From positions 3,658,001 to 3,722,000 of the forward strand of contig NZ_AP025518.1 in NCBI RefSeq assembly GCF_022179545.1: DNA of 64,000 nt, in the 5' to 3' direction. Both the position numbers and the translations under genes were made by a program. The notes below the pieces were generated by a model. It was not told the origin of the DNA. It saw nothing but the letters and a program-made list of their open reading frames with translations, and did not search any database. This DNA comes from Mycolicibacterium fortuitum subsp. fortuitum. Lineage in GTDB: Bacteria > Actinomycetota > Actinomycetes > Mycobacteriales > Mycobacteriaceae. Below, piece after piece: positions 18,168-29,144 of this stretch (positions within the stretch are counted from its first letter, which is position 1; each line of letters starts with the position of its first letter).

Positions 18168-18899
18168 TCAGCCTGCGGTTTCGGCCCTAACCCAGTCCAC
18201 CGCCTCCTCGACCGTGGCCACCGCACACACGCCGGCCGGTAGCGGCGGACGGTCCACCATCACCACCGGCACACCCGCAGTCTCGGCCGCCCGCAGCTTC
18301 GGCTCGGTCATCGCGCCTCCACTGTTCTTGGTCACCAACGCGTCGACCCGGTACTCGCGCAGCAGCGCCAGCTCGCCGTCGTACTCGTACGGTCCGCGGG
18401 ACAAGAGCAGTTGATGATCGACGGGCAGCGTGTCGGGATCCGGCGGGGTGACCGCCCGGATCAGGAACCAGGCATCGACGTCCTTGAATGCGCGGGTACC
18501 GGATCTGCCGGTGGTGAGGAATACCCTCGCGTAGCCGTTTGCCGCCACAGTCTCGGCCGCTTCGGTGTCTGATCCCACCAGGATCGCATCGCCGGGCGTC
18601 CACGCCGGCCGGGCCAGCACCAGATGCGGCAACCCGAGTGCGGCGCACACCTGTGCCGCATGCGCGGTGATGGTGGCGGCGAAAGGATGGGTGGCGTCAA
18701 CAACGGCGTCGACGCGCTCATCGATCAGCCATTGCCGCATACCGTCGACACCGCCGAACCCGCCGATGCGGACCGGCCCGACCGGCAGCGCGGGATCCGG
18801 CACCCGTCCGGCCAGGGAACTGATCACCTCGATCTCGGGGTGCAGCGCCGCGGCGAGGGCACGGGCCTCCCCGGTACCGCCGAGCAGCAGAACCTTCAT
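18168..18899 (-). CDS. cobK: Precorrin-6A reductase CobK
   Basis: CobK reduces precorrin-6A with NADPH. The 243-aa product begins MKVLLLGGTGEARALAAAL, the dinucleotide-binding start, and contains DATHPFAATIT and SRGPY, conserved in CobK/CbiJ, plus TKNSGG. Its ATG at 18899 overlaps the cobM stop, so cobL-cobM-cobK are coupled on the minus strand. Confidence 0.95.
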   Translation of the reverse strand: MKVLLLGGTGEARALAAALHPEIEVISSLAGRVPDPALPVGPVRIGGFGGVDGMRQWLIDERVDAVVDATHPFAATITAHAAQVCAALGLPHLVLARPAWTPGDAILVGSDTEAAETVAANGYARVFLTTGRSGTRAFKDVDAWFLIRAVTPPDPDTLPVDHQLLLSRGPYEYDGELALLREYRVDALVTKNSGGAMTEPKLRAAETAGVPVVMVDRPPLPAGVCAVATVEEAVDWVRAETAG

Positions 18900-19654
18900 C
18901 AGTGAGTGGCTCCACGACGCCTGCCCGACGAGTACAGGTAGCTGTCGGAAAATCCTTCGGCGGCAAGCACATCGCCGACCACGATCACCGCGGTTTTGGT
19001 GACCGCGGCGGCATGCATCTTCTCGGCGATGTCGGCGAGCGTGCCGCGCAGCACGATTTCCTGCGGCCAGCTGGCGAACGCCACCACGGCGCAAGGCGTT
19101 TCGGGCTGATACCCACCGTCGAGCAGTTGCGGGACGATGTTGTCGATCTGGGCTGCGGCCAGGTGCAGCACCAGTGTCGCGCCCGGGGCCGAAAGGGTAT
19201 GCAGATCCTCCCCCTCGGGCATCGCCGTCGACAGGGTGGCCACCCGACTCAGAGTGACGGTCTGAGCCACCCCGGGGACGGTGAGTTCGCGACCCAGCGC
19301 CGCGGCCACGGCGGCGAATGCCGGTACGCCCGGCACGACCTCGTATGCGATGCCCAGTTCGTCGAGACGGCGGCACTGCTCGGCCAGCGCACTGTAGATC
19401 GACGGATCGCCGGAGTGCAGGCGTGCCACATCGACACCCGCTGTGTCCGCGGCCACGAGCTCGCCGATGATCTGATCCAGGTTCAGCCGACCGGTGTCGA
19501 CGACCTTCGCGTCGGGTGGACACAGCGCCAACAGGTCGTCGGGCATGATCGACCCGGCGTACAGACACACCGGGCAGCTGCCGAGCAGCTTGGCACCGCG
19601 CACGGTGATGAGGTCGGCCGCGCCGGGGCCAGCGCCGATGAAGTACACCGTCAT
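18899..19654 (-). CDS. cobM: Precorrin-4 C11-methyltransferase CobM
   Basis: The 251-aa protein is a SAM-dependent tetrapyrrole methylase: VYFIGAGPGAADLITVRGAK at the start, LHSGDPSIYSAL and EVVPGVPAFAAVAAALG in the middle. It methylates C11 of precorrin-4. Its stop overlaps cobK's start and its start overlaps the cobL stop (ATGA). Confidence 0.96.
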   Translation of the reverse strand: MTVYFIGAGPGAADLITVRGAKLLGSCPVCLYAGSIMPDDLLALCPPDAKVVDTGRLNLDQIIGELVAADTAGVDVARLHSGDPSIYSALAEQCRRLDELGIAYEVVPGVPAFAAVAAALGRELTVPGVAQTVTLSRVATLSTAMPEGEDLHTLSAPGATLVLHLAAAQIDNIVPQLLDGGYQPETPCAVVAFASWPQEIVLRGTLADIAEKMHAAAVTKTAVIVVGDVLAAEGFSDSYLYSSGRRRGATH

Positions 19655-20838
19655 CGCTTGGTCACCGCCCACTGGGTGACCGGTAGCGCGGGGCGCCAGC
19701 CGGTGAACCCGCCGACCGCACCGCCCTGATAGTGCTGATAACGCCGCACCTCGCCACCTTCCTTTGAATACCATTGCGCCACAACCGCTTCTGATTCCAG
19801 CGTGACAGCGTTGACCAGCAAACGCCCGCCCCGGGGCAACCGGTCGAAACACGCCTGCAGCAGCCCGGGTTGAGTGACGCCGCCACCGATGAAGATCACG
19901 TCCGGGTCGGGCGCGCCGTCGAGGGACTCGGGCGCACCGCCCCGCACGTCCACCCGAACTCCGAACGCCGTGACGTTGCTCAGGATCCGGTCCCGTCGCT
20001 GCTCGTCGCGCTCGAAGGCCACTGCCGCGCAACCGGCTGCGCTGCGCGACCATTCGATCGCGATGCTGCCCGACCCGGAACCGACGTCCCACAGCAGCTC
20101 CCCGGGCCGTGGCCCGAGCGCGGCCAGGGTGACGGCCCGGATGGACTGCTTGGTGAGTTGCCCGTCGTGAGCGAACACATCGTCGGGTAACGCATGGGCG
20201 CGGCGTTCGTCGGGCAGGTAGGCCACCGCGATCACGTTGAGGTCGTCGATACCCACCGGCGGTGCCGTTGCCCAGTCCCGGGCGGTGCCGTCGACGCGCC
20301 GCTCCCCCGGGCCCCCTAGCTGCTCGAGCACGGTCAATTCCGTTGCGCCTCTGCCGGATTCGTTCAGCAGTCGCGCCAGTGTCGCGGGTGTGTGCGCGTC
20401 GCGGGACAGCACGATCGCCCGGCCGCCACGACGTACCGCGGTGTGCGGCGGAGCCGTGACCAGACTGATCACCTCGGTGTCGGGCACCGTCCACCCCATC
20501 CGTGCACACGCCAACGTCACACTCGACACATGCGGCAGCACCCGTACCCGTCGTGCGCCGAACAAGCGGATCAGGGTCGCACCGATGCCGTGCAGCAGCG
20601 GATCCCCGCTCGCCACCACATGCACGTCACCATCCGCCTCATCGAACAGCGCCGGCAGGGTCGGCAGCATCGGCGACGGCCATTCCCGGCGGTTGGGGGT
20701 CACGCTGTCGTCGAGCAGTTCGAGTTGCCGCGGTGATCCGTACACCACGGTGGCGCGGGACAATTCGTCCTGCGAGGTACGTGACAATCCCGCCATCCCG
20801 TCGGCCCCGATGCCGACCACGGTGATCATCGGGCTCAT
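19651..20838 (-). CDS. cobL: Precorrin-6Y C5,15-methyltransferase (decarboxylating) CobL
   Basis: The 395-aa protein joins a CbiE-type methylase (ITVVGIGADGMAGLSRTSQD at the start) to a CbiT-type domain (LWDVGSGSGSIAIEWSRSA, the SAM-binding loop). It methylates C5 and C15 and removes the acetate carboxyl at C12. The ATG at 20838 overlaps the SDR stop (ATGA); an alternative ATG lies at 20829. Confidence 0.94.
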   Translation of the reverse strand: MSPMITVVGIGADGMAGLSRTSQDELSRATVVYGSPRQLELLDDSVTPNRREWPSPMLPTLPALFDEADGDVHVVASGDPLLHGIGATLIRLFGARRVRVLPHVSSVTLACARMGWTVPDTEVISLVTAPPHTAVRRGGRAIVLSRDAHTPATLARLLNESGRGATELTVLEQLGGPGERRVDGTARDWATAPPVGIDDLNVIAVAYLPDERRAHALPDDVFAHDGQLTKQSIRAVTLAALGPRPGELLWDVGSGSGSIAIEWSRSAAGCAAVAFERDEQRRDRILSNVTAFGVRVDVRGGAPESLDGAPDPDVIFIGGGVTQPGLLQACFDRLPRGGRLLVNAVTLESEAVVAQWYSKEGGEVRRYQHYQGGAVGGFTGWRPALPVTQWAVTKR

Positions 20839-21602
20839 CGCGGCAACCTGCGCCAGATCGGTCTCGGCACGAACCGCGTCACAAAGATCATCGGCCTGAT
20901 CACCCACGGCACCCACACCGCGCTTCTACCCTGACGCAGCGCCTTGGCCGCGGCGTCGGCCACCTGAGCCGGTGTGCTGGAGAACGGTGCCGGTTCCATG
21001 CCCTCGGTCATCCGGCCGATCACGAATCCCGGTCGCACGATCAGCAACTGCACACCCGTCCCGTGTAGCGCATCGGTCAGGCCGGAGGCGAACGCGTCGA
21101 GGCCGGCCTTGGCCGAACCGTAGACATAGTTCGCGCGGCGGGCCCGGGCTCCGGCGATCGAGGAGAACACCACGAGCCGGCCACGGTCCCTGGTGCGCAT
21201 GCGCTGGGCCAGCACGGTCAGCAGACCGACCTGTGCCACGTAATCGGTGTGCACGACGGCCACGGCATGCGCAGGGTCGGCCTCGGCCCGGTCCTGGTCG
21301 CCGAGCACCCCGAAGGCCAGGACCGCGGTGTCGATGGGTCCCTGCTCGGCTTCGATCGTCTCGACGACGCGGACGTGGCCTGCGGTGTCGTCGGCGTCGA
21401 ATTCCACGGTGCGCACCGCCGCGGCGCCCGCCGCCTGCACCGCCGCAACCTGCTCACCGAGCTGATCGGCGCGGCGGGCGGCCAGCACGACCACCGCCCC
21501 GGCGGCCAACCGAACGGCGAGTTCGACACCGATCTCGCTGCGGCCCCCGAAAATCACCACGACGCGGGGATCCGTGCCGACCGTGTCTGCCGTGTCCTCC
21601 AT
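20835..21602 (-). CDS. Short-chain dehydrogenase (Rv2073c-like, DprE2-related)
   Basis: The 255-aa SDR has a variant cofactor loop [11 protein letters not shown], the [21 protein letters not shown] stretch with Ser, Tyr and Lys of the catalytic set (YVYGSAK) and a C-terminal hydrophobic segment. The arrangement resembles DprE2-type sugar-lipid oxidoreductases. It heads the cobL-cobM-cobK strand, as Rv2073c does. A direct role in B12 synthesis is not known. Confidence 0.86.
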   Translation of the reverse strand: MEDTADTVGTDPRVVVIFGGRSEIGVELAVRLAAGAVVVLAARRADQLGEQVAAVQAAGAAAVRTVEFDADDTAGHVRVVETIEAEQGPIDTAVLAFGVLGDQDRAEADPAHAVAVVHTDYVAQVGLLTVLAQRMRTRDRGRLVVFSSIAGARARRANYVYGSAKAGLDAFASGLTDALHGTGVQLLIVRPGFVIGRMTEGMEPAPFSSTPAQVADAAAKALRQGRSAVWVPWVIRPMIFVTRFVPRPIWRRLPR

Positions 21603-21637
21603 GGCAGCGATTATGTCCTGCGCTAGCGTGGACCCCG

Positions 21638-22063
21638 ATGGCTACATCTCGTGGCAAGGCGACCACCAAGCTCACCAGCGAGGCACTGGCGTTCCTCACC
21701 GAACGTCACCTGGCCATGCTCACCACGCTGCGCTCCGACAATTCCCCGCACGTGGTCGCGGTGGGTTTCACCTTCGACCCGAAGACGCACATCGCACGAG
21801 TCATCACCAACGGCGGTTCGCAGAAGGCGGTGAACGCGCACGAGCGCGGCATCGCCGTCCTCAGCCAGGTCGACGGCGCCCGCTGGTTGTCGCTGGAAGG
21901 CAAGTCCACGGTGAGCGACGCGCCCGACGCGGTCCGCGACGCCGAGCTCCGGTACGCCCAGCGCTACCGCACCCCGAGGGTGAATCCCCGTCGGGTGGTT
22001 ATCGAGGTACGGATCGAGCGCGTGCTCGGTTCCTCGGAGCTGCTGGACCGCGGCGAGGGTTAG
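21638..22063 (+). CDS. F420-dependent biliverdin reductase-like split-barrel protein (Rv2074-like)
   Basis: The 141-aa product begins [20 protein letters not shown] and has [19 protein letters not shown] and [19 protein letters not shown] typical of Rv2074, which reduces biliverdin with F420H2. The position divergent from the Rv2073c-like SDR also matches. The ATG at 21638 lies 8 bases after a TAGCGT -10-like box (21624-21629), so the transcript is probably leaderless or nearly so. Confidence 0.9.
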   Translation: MATSRGKATTKLTSEALAFLTERHLAMLTTLRSDNSPHVVAVGFTFDPKTHIARVITNGGSQKAVNAHERGIAVLSQVDGARWLSLEGKSTVSDAPDAVRDAELRYAQRYRTPRVNPRRVVIEVRIERVLGSSELLDRGEG

Positions 22064-22069
22064 TTCCGC

Positions 22070-23197
22070 CTAGCCGACCGGCACGACGACGAGATCGTGC
22101 GGCTGGTTGTTCACCGACAACGCCCCGTCTTCGGTGACGACGACGATGTCCTCGATGCGGGCACCCCACTGGCCCGGGAAGTACACACCCGGCTCCACAC
22201 TGAAGGCCATCCCGGCCTCAAGCCGCAGATCGTTGCCGGCCACGATGTAGGGCTCCTCGTGGACCGAGAGCCCGATGCCGTGCCCGGTGCGGTGCACGAA
22301 GGCCTCGGCCAGGCCCTCGGCGGCCAGCACGTCACGGGCGGCCGCGTCGATCTGTTCGGCGGTCACTCCGGGCCGGACGGCCGCAACTGCCGCCTGCTGG
22401 GCCCGCTGCAGCACCGCATAACGACGGGCCACCTCCGGATCGGGCTCACCGAGGCTGTAGGTGCGGGTGGAGTCCGAGTTGTACCCGGGCTCATACGGCC
22501 CGCCGATGTCGACGACGACGATGTCACCGGCGCGCAGTTCGCGATCCGAGCATTCGTGGTGCGGGTCGGCACCGTTGGGACCGGAGCCGACGATGATGAA
22601 CGCCACCTCTGAATGCCCTTCGGCGACAATCGCTTCGGCGATGTCAGCGGCCACGTCGGCCTCGGTGCGCCCCGGTACCAGAAACCCCGGAACCTGTGCG
22701 TGCACCCGGTCGATCGCCGCGCCGGCCTTACGCAGCGCATCGATCTCGGCGGGGTCCTTGATCATCCGTAACCGGCGCAGCACGTCGGTCGCCAGAACCG
22801 GAACCACCCCGAGCAGATCGGCCAGCGGCAACAGGTGCAGTGCGGGCATGGAATCGGTGACGGCCGTCGTGACGCCCGAGCCGCCGAGGGCCTCCACGAC
22901 CATCTGGTACGGGTTCTGGCCGTCCACCCAATCCTGCACCGTCACACCGAGTTCGGTGACCGCCGATTCGCGCAACGCGGCCAGCTCCAGGCGCGGCACC
23001 ACGATGGTGGGGGCTCCCGTTGCGGGCAGGACCAGCGCCGTCAGCCGCTCGAAGGTCTGCGCCCGCGAGCCCACCAGATACCGCAGGTCGTAGCCGGGCG
23101 TGATGATCAGTCCGGCCAGGCCGGCATCTGCGGCCGCTGACGCCGCCGCCGAAAGACGCTGGGCGTAGACATCGGTGCTGAATCGACTGACGGTCAT
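22070..23197 (-). CDS. pepE: Xaa-Pro dipeptidase / M24 metallopeptidase PepE
   Basis: The 375-aa protein has a creatinase-like N-domain and a pita-bread C-domain. Dinuclear metal ligands are visible in VVVDIGG and NSDSTRTY (two Asp), RTGHGIGL (His), SVEPGVY (Glu) and ARIEDIVVVTEDG (Glu). The ATG at 23197 gives MTVSRFSTDVYAQR; the frame runs on to 23254 without support. In M. tuberculosis pepE is Rv2089c, 14 genes away from Rv2074; here it is the immediate neighbour. Confidence 0.93.
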   Translation of the reverse strand: MTVSRFSTDVYAQRLSAAASAAADAGLAGLIITPGYDLRYLVGSRAQTFERLTALVLPATGAPTIVVPRLELAALRESAVTELGVTVQDWVDGQNPYQMVVEALGGSGVTTAVTDSMPALHLLPLADLLGVVPVLATDVLRRLRMIKDPAEIDALRKAGAAIDRVHAQVPGFLVPGRTEADVAADIAEAIVAEGHSEVAFIIVGSGPNGADPHHECSDRELRAGDIVVVDIGGPYEPGYNSDSTRTYSLGEPDPEVARRYAVLQRAQQAAVAAVRPGVTAEQIDAAARDVLAAEGLAEAFVHRTGHGIGLSVHEEPYIVAGNDLRLEAGMAFSVEPGVYFPGQWGARIEDIVVVTEDGALSVNNQPHDLVVVPVG

Positions 23198-23271
23198 GAG
23201 ATCGAGGCTAATGGCTGCCGCACCGCGGTGTCCGTCCGGGCGCGTCGGCCGCACCGGCTACTGTCGCTGGA

Positions 23272-23526
23272 ATGTTGCGTGACATCCGTGATCTCACGGA
23301 GGATCCGGAGGCGTACGCCGCCGAGCTGCGCAGGCGCTGGGGCGGCCTGCTGAGTTACCGCTACCTCGGGCGCTCGTACTCGTCGATGGATCTGGGCCTC
23401 CGGGTCGACACCCAGCTATTGCCCGGCGCAGGCGGCACTGTCGCGGTTCGGGCCACCCTGCACGACGAAGGTGCCGGCGGCAAGGCCGTCACCGCCGCCT
23501 CATATGTCTTCGGGAGGACCCAGTGA
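23272..23526 (+). CDS. Small hypothetical protein coupled to the 5'-3' exonuclease gene
   Basis: The 84-aa product ([20 protein letters not shown]) is charged at the N-terminus and beta-rich after, with no recognised motif. Its stop overlaps the exonuclease GTG (GTGA), so it is likely translated with it. A TACTGT box 8 bases before the ATG suggests a leaderless start. Function unknown. Confidence 0.6.
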   Translation: MLRDIRDLTEDPEAYAAELRRRWGGLLSYRYLGRSYSSMDLGLRVDTQLLPGAGGTVAVRATLHDEGAGGKAVTAASYVFGRTQ

Positions 23527-24482
23527 GCGACCCTGTTCTGCTGCTCGACGGCGCCAGTATGTGGTTCCGGTCGTACTTCGGCGTGCCGTCGTCGATCAAG
23601 GCGCCCGACGGCCGGCCGGTCAACGCGGTGCGCGGGTTCTTCGACTCCATCGCCACACTGGTGACCAAGGAGCGGCCACGCCGGCTCGTGGTGTGCCGCG
23701 ACGACGACTGGCGGCCGCAGTGGCGCGTCGATTTGGTGCCGTCGTACAAGGCGCACCGGGTAGAGGAGCCCCGGCCCGACGGTATCCCCGACGTCGAAGA
23801 GGTTCCCGATGAACTCACGCCGCAGGTCGAGATGATCATGCAGTTGCTCGACGCGTTCGGCATCGCGACCGCCGGAGCACCCGGATTCGAAGCAGACGAC
23901 GTGCTCGGCACGCTCGCCACCCGTGAGCGACACGACCCGGTGGTGGTGGTCAGCGGAGACCGCGACCTGCTGCAACTCGTACGCGACGAGCCCAGCCCCG
24001 CGGTGCGGGTGCTCTACATCGGTCGCGGCCTGGCGAAGGCGACGAAATTCGGTCCGCAGGAAGTCGCCGAGCAGTACGGCGTGCCGATCGACCGGGCCGG
24101 GCCTGCGTATGCGGAACTGGCCCTGCTGCGCGGTGACCCGTCGGACGGTCTTCCCGGGGTCGCCGGGATCGGTGAGAAGACGGCCGCGACGCTGCTGGCC
24201 CGGCACGGCTCGCTGGAGGGCATCCAGCAAGCCGCTCAGGACCCGAAATCCTCACTGTCCAAAGCACATCGGGCCAAACTGCTGGCCGCCGCCGACTATA
24301 TGGCCGCGGCTGAACCCGTGGTCCGGGTGGCCACCGACGCGCCGGTGAAACTGTCCGCGGCAACCGATGATCTGCCGCTGGCCGCCAACGACCCGGTGCG
24401 GGTCGCCGACCTGGCCGCGGCGTACGGGGTGAGCTCGTCGATCAGCCGGTTGCAGTCGGCACTGGACCGATTGCCCGGCTGA
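23523..24482 (+). CDS. 5'-3' exonuclease (Rv2090-like, polymerase-I exonuclease fold)
   Basis: The 319-aa product has the PIN/FEN-like fold of the Pol I 5'-3' exonuclease domain: [38 protein letters not shown], and the helix-hairpin-helix [16 protein letters not shown]. It probably cleaves RNA or DNA flaps during repair or replication. It starts at GTG 23523, coupled to the small gene before it, and is the Rv2090 counterpart by position beside pepE. Confidence 0.92.
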   Translation: MSDPVLLLDGASMWFRSYFGVPSSIKAPDGRPVNAVRGFFDSIATLVTKERPRRLVVCRDDDWRPQWRVDLVPSYKAHRVEEPRPDGIPDVEEVPDELTPQVEMIMQLLDAFGIATAGAPGFEADDVLGTLATRERHDPVVVVSGDRDLLQLVRDEPSPAVRVLYIGRGLAKATKFGPQEVAEQYGVPIDRAGPAYAELALLRGDPSDGLPGVAGIGEKTAATLLARHGSLEGIQQAAQDPKSSLSKAHRAKLLAAADYMAAAEPVVRVATDAPVKLSAATDDLPLAANDPVRVADLAAAYGVSSSISRLQSALDRLPG

Positions 24483-24538
24483 TCGTCGGGCGGCTGCGGT
24501 GATTCACTCATCCGAGCCGCTTTGCCGGCGCTGCCCGG

Positions 24539-25342
24539 CTACTTGGGGCGGCCGACCTCGTAGGTGCCCTTGTCGTCCTTGAACGTCACCGTGACCTTGC
24601 GCTTGGTGCCGTCGATGGTGACCTCGCAGTCGAACGTCGCGTCCTTCTCGACCTTGGGGTTCTCACCCTCGTTGCACTTGACGCCGGTGACCTTGGTGGC
24701 GCCGTAGCCGTTGGTCTTGTCGGTCAGGATCTGCTCGACACCACTCTGGGCCTTGTCGATGTCCAGCTTGGTGGTGACCGCCCAGCCGGGCAGCCAGAAA
24801 GCGGTGACCGCCAAGATGATCAGCACCAGGGCCACCGCGCCGCCGACAACGCCGCCGATCACCCCGAGTGACGCCTTGGAGCCCGACTCCGCGCCCGGAA
24901 TGGGGTACTGACCGAACTGGCCGGGAGCCCCGAACTGGCCTGGTTGTCCGTACTGTCCGGGCTGCCCCGGCGCACCGTACTGCGGCTGACCAGGTTGACC
25001 CGGCTGGCCGTACTGCGGCTGCTGACCGTAACCGGGCACCTGGCCGTACTGAGGCTGCTGACCGGGCTGCGGGTACCCCGGCTGGGCGTATTGCTCGGGC
25101 CCGGGGTACTGCGGCTGCTGAGGCTGCTGCGCACCGGGCTGCGGCTGCGGCGGGTACGACGGGTACTGCTGCGGCGTATACGCCGGGGGCTGCCAGGCCG
25201 GAGCGTTGGTCGTGGCGTCCTCGGAGGCGGGCGTCGCCGTCGGCGGCTGCCACGCCTCGCCGCCGGGCGCCTGATCAGCCCCGGGCTCAGGCTGCTGACC
25301 GGACCACTGCTGTCCCTGGTCAGATCCCTGCGGTCCGCTCAT
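24539..25342 (-). CDS. Pro/Gln/Gly-rich single-pass membrane protein with C-terminal DUF4333 domain
   Basis: The 267-aa protein has a low-complexity cytoplasmic N-half (about 1-155) of [12 protein letters not shown] units, one membrane helix (about residues 162-190, [20 protein letters not shown]) and an extracytoplasmic DUF4333 domain with two Cys (VKCNEGEN and FDCEVTID). Rv2091c has this layout in M. tuberculosis. Role unknown. It is upstream of nothing obvious and converges with the exonuclease. Confidence 0.85.
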   Translation of the reverse strand: MSGPQGSDQGQQWSGQQPEPGADQAPGGEAWQPPTATPASEDATTNAPAWQPPAYTPQQYPSYPPQPQPGAQQPQQPQYPGPEQYAQPGYPQPGQQPQYGQVPGYGQQPQYGQPGQPGQPQYGAPGQPGQYGQPGQFGAPGQFGQYPIPGAESGSKASLGVIGGVVGGAVALVLIILAVTAFWLPGWAVTTKLDIDKAQSGVEQILTDKTNGYGATKVTGVKCNEGENPKVEKDATFDCEVTIDGTKRKVTVTFKDDKGTYEVGRPK

Positions 25343-25380
25343 GGTTCTCCTTGATCCTGTTCGGTATCGCCTGCCACACC

Positions 25381-28140
25381 CTACCCCGCATCAACAGCAA
25401 CAACGCCGCGGCGGACGTCGTTTACAGCGCGTTTCGCGGTATTGCGCAGGGCGGATTGTGGCGCGGCGTTTCGGACCTGGTCGAGCAGATCGAGCACCTG
25501 ACGGCACCATCGCACGAAATCGCCTGCCGAGAGCGCCGAACCCGACCCGGTCACGTCAGACGCAGCGAGCGCGGCTGCCAGATCGCCCGTGGTGGCCCAG
25601 CGGTAGACCGCGGTGACGAAACCTTCGTCGGGTTCACGGCTGGGGGCCAGCCTGTGCCGCTGCTCATCGCCGCGCAGGTCGGCCGAAACCCGCCGGGTCT
25701 GGGCCAGTGCGCGCCGCAGGCCCGCGGTGGGAATGTCGACTCCCACCACACCGCCGGCGGTGTCCCCGCGGGACTCGAACAGCACGGCAGAGAGCACCGC
25801 GGCCAGTTCGGCCGGCTGCAGGCCCTGCCACAGGCCGGCCCGCAGGCATTCGGCCACCAGCAGATCGCTCTCGCTGTAGATGCGGGCCAGCAGCCGGCCG
25901 GCGTCGGTGACGCGGGGTTCACCCGAATCGGCCTCGATGAACCCGCGTTCGCTGAGCAGCGTCACGATGCGGTCGAAGGTGCGGGCCAGTGAGTTGGTTG
26001 CCGCATTCACCTTCTGCTGTATCTGGGCATTGTCACGTTCGATGCGCAGATAGCGTTCGGCGATCCGGGCCTGGGCTTCCCGGTCCGGCAGGTGATGTGC
26101 CGGATGGTTGCGCAATTGCTCACGCAGACCGGCAAGTTCGGGATCGACGTCGCGTTCGAGCACGCCGGCGCGCCGGCCCGATCGCACCGAGGGGAGCGAC
26201 AGTTCCTCCGCGGCCGAGCGCAACGCCGATGCCAGGTCGCGCCGGACACGTGGCTGCCGGTGTTCGACCCGCTTAGGTAGCGCCATCGTGCCCAACGGCG
26301 CCGATGCACCTGAATAGTCCGCCGAAGAAATCCGGCCGGCCCAACGGTGTTCGGTGAGCACCAGTGGTCTCGGGTCGTCGCTGTCGCGCTGGGCGGCCTC
26401 GAGTACGACCGCCAGCCCGCCGCGCCGTCCCTGCGTGATGGTGATGATGTCGCCGCGTCGCAAGGCAGCCAACGCGTCCGTGGCCGCCCGGCGCCGCTGC
26501 AGTCGCGAGGCCCGTGACTGCGCACGCTCCCGTTCACCGATCTTGGCCCGCAACCGGACGTAGTCGAGGATCGGTGCGTCGGCGCCGCCCAGTTCTGCGG
26601 CCAGCTCGCCCATCATCCGCTCACCGCGTGCGATTCCGCGCACCAACCCGACCACCGACCGGTCGGCCTGGTACTGGGCGAAGGACCGTTCCAGCAGTCG
26701 GTGGGCCTGCTCGGGCCCCATCTGCTGCACCAGGTTGATGGTCATGTTGTAGCTCGGCGAGAACGAGCTGCGGAGCGGGAAGGTTCGGGTCGAAGCCAGT
26801 CCGGCGACCTCGGCCGGTTCGGCATTGCTGTCGTCGGGCCGCCACAGCACCACGGCGTGGCCTTCGACGTCGATGCCGCGGCGTCCGGCGCGTCCGGTCA
26901 GCTGGGTGTACTCCCCCGGGGTCAGCGGAACGTGCTGCTCGCCGTTGAACTTCACCAGCCGCTCGAGCACCACGGTGCGGGCGGGCATGTTGATGCCCAG
27001 TGCCAGGGTTTCGGTGGCGAACACCGCCTTGACCAGACCCGCGGTGAACAGCTCCTCCACGGTGTGCCGGAATACCGGCAGCATGCCGGCGTGGTGGGCG
27101 GCGAGCCCGCGCAGCAAGCCCTCCCGCCACTGGTGGTAATCCAGCACGATCAGGTCGGATTCGGCCAGGTCGGCGCAGCGTCGGTCGACGATGTCCGCAA
27201 TCCGGGCGCGTTCCTCATCGGTGGTGAGTCGCAGTGGCGCGCGCAGGCACTGTTGGACCGCCGCGTCGCAGCCCGCTCGCGAGAACACGAAGGTGATGGC
27301 AGGCAGCAGGCCGGCTGAGTCCAGGGTGGCGATGACGTCGGGCCGGCTCGGTGGCCGGTAGAGCTGCGGGCGGCCGCCCCCGCTCCTACCGCGCCCGCGG
27401 CCGCGCGGTTGCCAATCGGCGAGGCGATCGGCCTCGCGCCGGTGGCTGATGTGGCGCAGCAGTTCCGGATCCACGAGTGCACTGTCGGTGCCCTCGAACA
27501 GATCGAACAGCCGCCTGCCGACGAGCATGTGCTGAGACAGCGGGACCGGCCGGTGTTCGTCGACGACCACGGTGGTGTCGCCGCGCACGGTCTGGATCCA
27601 GCCACCGAACTCCTCGGCGTTGCTGACAGTCGCGGACAGGCTGACCAGCAGCACCTCCTCGGGCAGGTGCAGGATCACCTCTTCCCACACCGCTCCACGC
27701 ATCCGGTCAGCCAGGAAATGCACTTCGTCCATCACCACGTAGGAAAGACCGTGCAGTGCAGACGAATTCGCATACAGCATGTTGCGCAGCACTTCGGTGG
27801 TCATCACCACGATGTCGGCGTCACCGTTGATGGACTGGTCGCCCGTGAGCAACCCGATCTTGTCCGGGCCGTAGCGCGCCACCAGGTCGTTGTGCTTCTG
27901 GTTGCTCAGCGCCTTGATCGGGGTGGTGTAGAAGCATTTGCCGCCCGCCGCGAGCGCCAGGTGCACGGCGAACTCGCCCACCACGGTCTTGCCCGCTCCG
28001 GTGGGCGCGCACACCAGCACTCCGTGTCCGCTTTCCAGCGCGCGGCAGGCACGCAGCTGGAAATCATCGAGCGCGAACGGGTACTCGGCGGTGAACTTGG
28101 TCAGTTCGCCACCGTTCTGGGCGCCCGACTCAGGTGGCAT
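25381..28140 (-). CDS. helY: HelY-type DEAD/DEAH RNA helicase
   Basis: The 919-aa protein belongs to the Ski2-like helicases. Walker A is APTGAGKT, the DEVH box is [12 protein letters not shown] and motif VI is [12 protein letters not shown]. The C-terminal rRNA-processing-arch-like and helical regions follow. It is likely an ATP-driven RNA remodeller; the substrate is unknown. The start overlaps the tatC stop by 11 bases. The Arg/Gly-rich stretch [11 protein letters not shown] lies around residues 241-251. Confidence 0.93.
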   Translation of the reverse strand: MPPESGAQNGGELTKFTAEYPFALDDFQLRACRALESGHGVLVCAPTGAGKTVVGEFAVHLALAAGGKCFYTTPIKALSNQKHNDLVARYGPDKIGLLTGDQSINGDADIVVMTTEVLRNMLYANSSALHGLSYVVMDEVHFLADRMRGAVWEEVILHLPEEVLLVSLSATVSNAEEFGGWIQTVRGDTTVVVDEHRPVPLSQHMLVGRRLFDLFEGTDSALVDPELLRHISHRREADRLADWQPRGRGRGRSGGGRPQLYRPPSRPDVIATLDSAGLLPAITFVFSRAGCDAAVQQCLRAPLRLTTDEERARIADIVDRRCADLAESDLIVLDYHQWREGLLRGLAAHHAGMLPVFRHTVEELFTAGLVKAVFATETLALGINMPARTVVLERLVKFNGEQHVPLTPGEYTQLTGRAGRRGIDVEGHAVVLWRPDDSNAEPAEVAGLASTRTFPLRSSFSPSYNMTINLVQQMGPEQAHRLLERSFAQYQADRSVVGLVRGIARGERMMGELAAELGGADAPILDYVRLRAKIGERERAQSRASRLQRRRAATDALAALRRGDIITITQGRRGGLAVVLEAAQRDSDDPRPLVLTEHRWAGRISSADYSGASAPLGTMALPKRVEHRQPRVRRDLASALRSAAEELSLPSVRSGRRAGVLERDVDPELAGLREQLRNHPAHHLPDREAQARIAERYLRIERDNAQIQQKVNAATNSLARTFDRIVTLLSERGFIEADSGEPRVTDAGRLLARIYSESDLLVAECLRAGLWQGLQPAELAAVLSAVLFESRGDTAGGVVGVDIPTAGLRRALAQTRRVSADLRGDEQRHRLAPSREPDEGFVTAVYRWATTGDLAAALAASDVTGSGSALSAGDFVRWCRQVLDLLDQVRNAAPQSALRNTAKRAVNDVRRGVVAVDAG

Positions 28141-29068
28141 CTTCGTCGATGCGCGACGGGCCGGTAACCGGTTCAGGCCTGGAGACCGGTTCCACCGTCG
28201 GGATCGGCGCTGCTTCGTCCTCGGGCACTTCCAGTGCCTCCCGGCGGGCTTTGCGCTTGTCGTTGATTCTGGAGACCTGGATCGCGAATTCCAGCAGCAG
28301 GCTCAACGCGCAGGCCAGCGCCAGCATGGTGAATGGGTCCGAGCCGGGGGTGGCGAACGCCGCGAACACGAACAATCCGAAGATCAGTCCACGGCGCCAC
28401 GACTTCAGCCGCTCGTAGCTGAGCATGCCAACCAGGTTGAGCATGATGATCAGCAGCGGGAACTCGAAACTGATCCCGAACACCAACAGCAGGTTGATCA
28501 GGAATCCGAAGTACTGCTCGCCGGACAGCGCGGTGACCTGTACGTCGCTGCCGACGGTCAGCAGGAACCCCAGGGCGGTGGCCAGCACGACGTAGGCCAG
28601 CACCGCGCCCGTGATGAACAACACCGCGCCGACGCCGACGAACGCCATCGCGAACCGGCGTTCCTTCTTGTACAGGCCGGGGGTGATGAACGCCCACAGC
28701 TGGTACAGCCAGACCGGGCAGGCCATCACCAGGCCGGCCGCCAGTGCCACCTTGAGGCGCAGCATGAACTGGTCGAACGGGCCGGTCGCCAACAGCCGGC
28801 ACTCGCCGTCGGGGGCGATGGTGGCGCGGGCCGAATCAGGCAGCGAACAGTACGGGCCGCGCAGCCATTCACCCAGGCTGTGCACACCGAAGAAACCGTG
28901 GGTGTACCAGAGGAACCCGAAGATGGTGGTGACCAGAACCGCGGCCACCGCGATCAGCAGACGGTTGCGCAGTTCCTGCAGGTGGTCGACCAACGACATC
29001 GTGCCGTCGGGGTTGACCCGCGAGCGGCGGCGGCGCGGATCGAGCTTTTTGATGAATCCGGAGGTCAC
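28130..29068 (-). CDS. tatC: Sec-independent translocase subunit TatC
   Basis: The 312-aa protein has six membrane helices and the family signatures [15 protein letters not shown] near the start and [11 protein letters not shown] later. It binds twin-arginine signal peptides and, with TatA, moves folded proteins across the membrane. The C-terminus is a charged tail ending near EDAT. The order tatA-tatC-helY matches M. tuberculosis Rv2094c-Rv2092c. Confidence 0.97.
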   Translation of the reverse strand: MTSGFIKKLDPRRRRSRVNPDGTMSLVDHLQELRNRLLIAVAAVLVTTIFGFLWYTHGFFGVHSLGEWLRGPYCSLPDSARATIAPDGECRLLATGPFDQFMLRLKVALAAGLVMACPVWLYQLWAFITPGLYKKERRFAMAFVGVGAVLFITGAVLAYVVLATALGFLLTVGSDVQVTALSGEQYFGFLINLLLVFGISFEFPLLIIMLNLVGMLSYERLKSWRRGLIFGLFVFAAFATPGSDPFTMLALACALSLLLEFAIQVSRINDKRKARREALEVPEDEAAPIPTVEPVSRPEPVTGPSRIDEDAT

Positions 29069-29144
29069 GGGCGTGTTCTAACGGCCTGGTCGTAGACGCG
29101 ACGCGGCATCGCGGGGCGATGACCGCGATCGGGTGCCGGACCGG

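Noticed and set aside
24880..25300. Repeated GC-rich units that look like a DNA repeat array
   Set aside because: They encode the [12 protein letters not shown] low-complexity region of the DUF4333 protein and are not an independent repeat or CRISPR.
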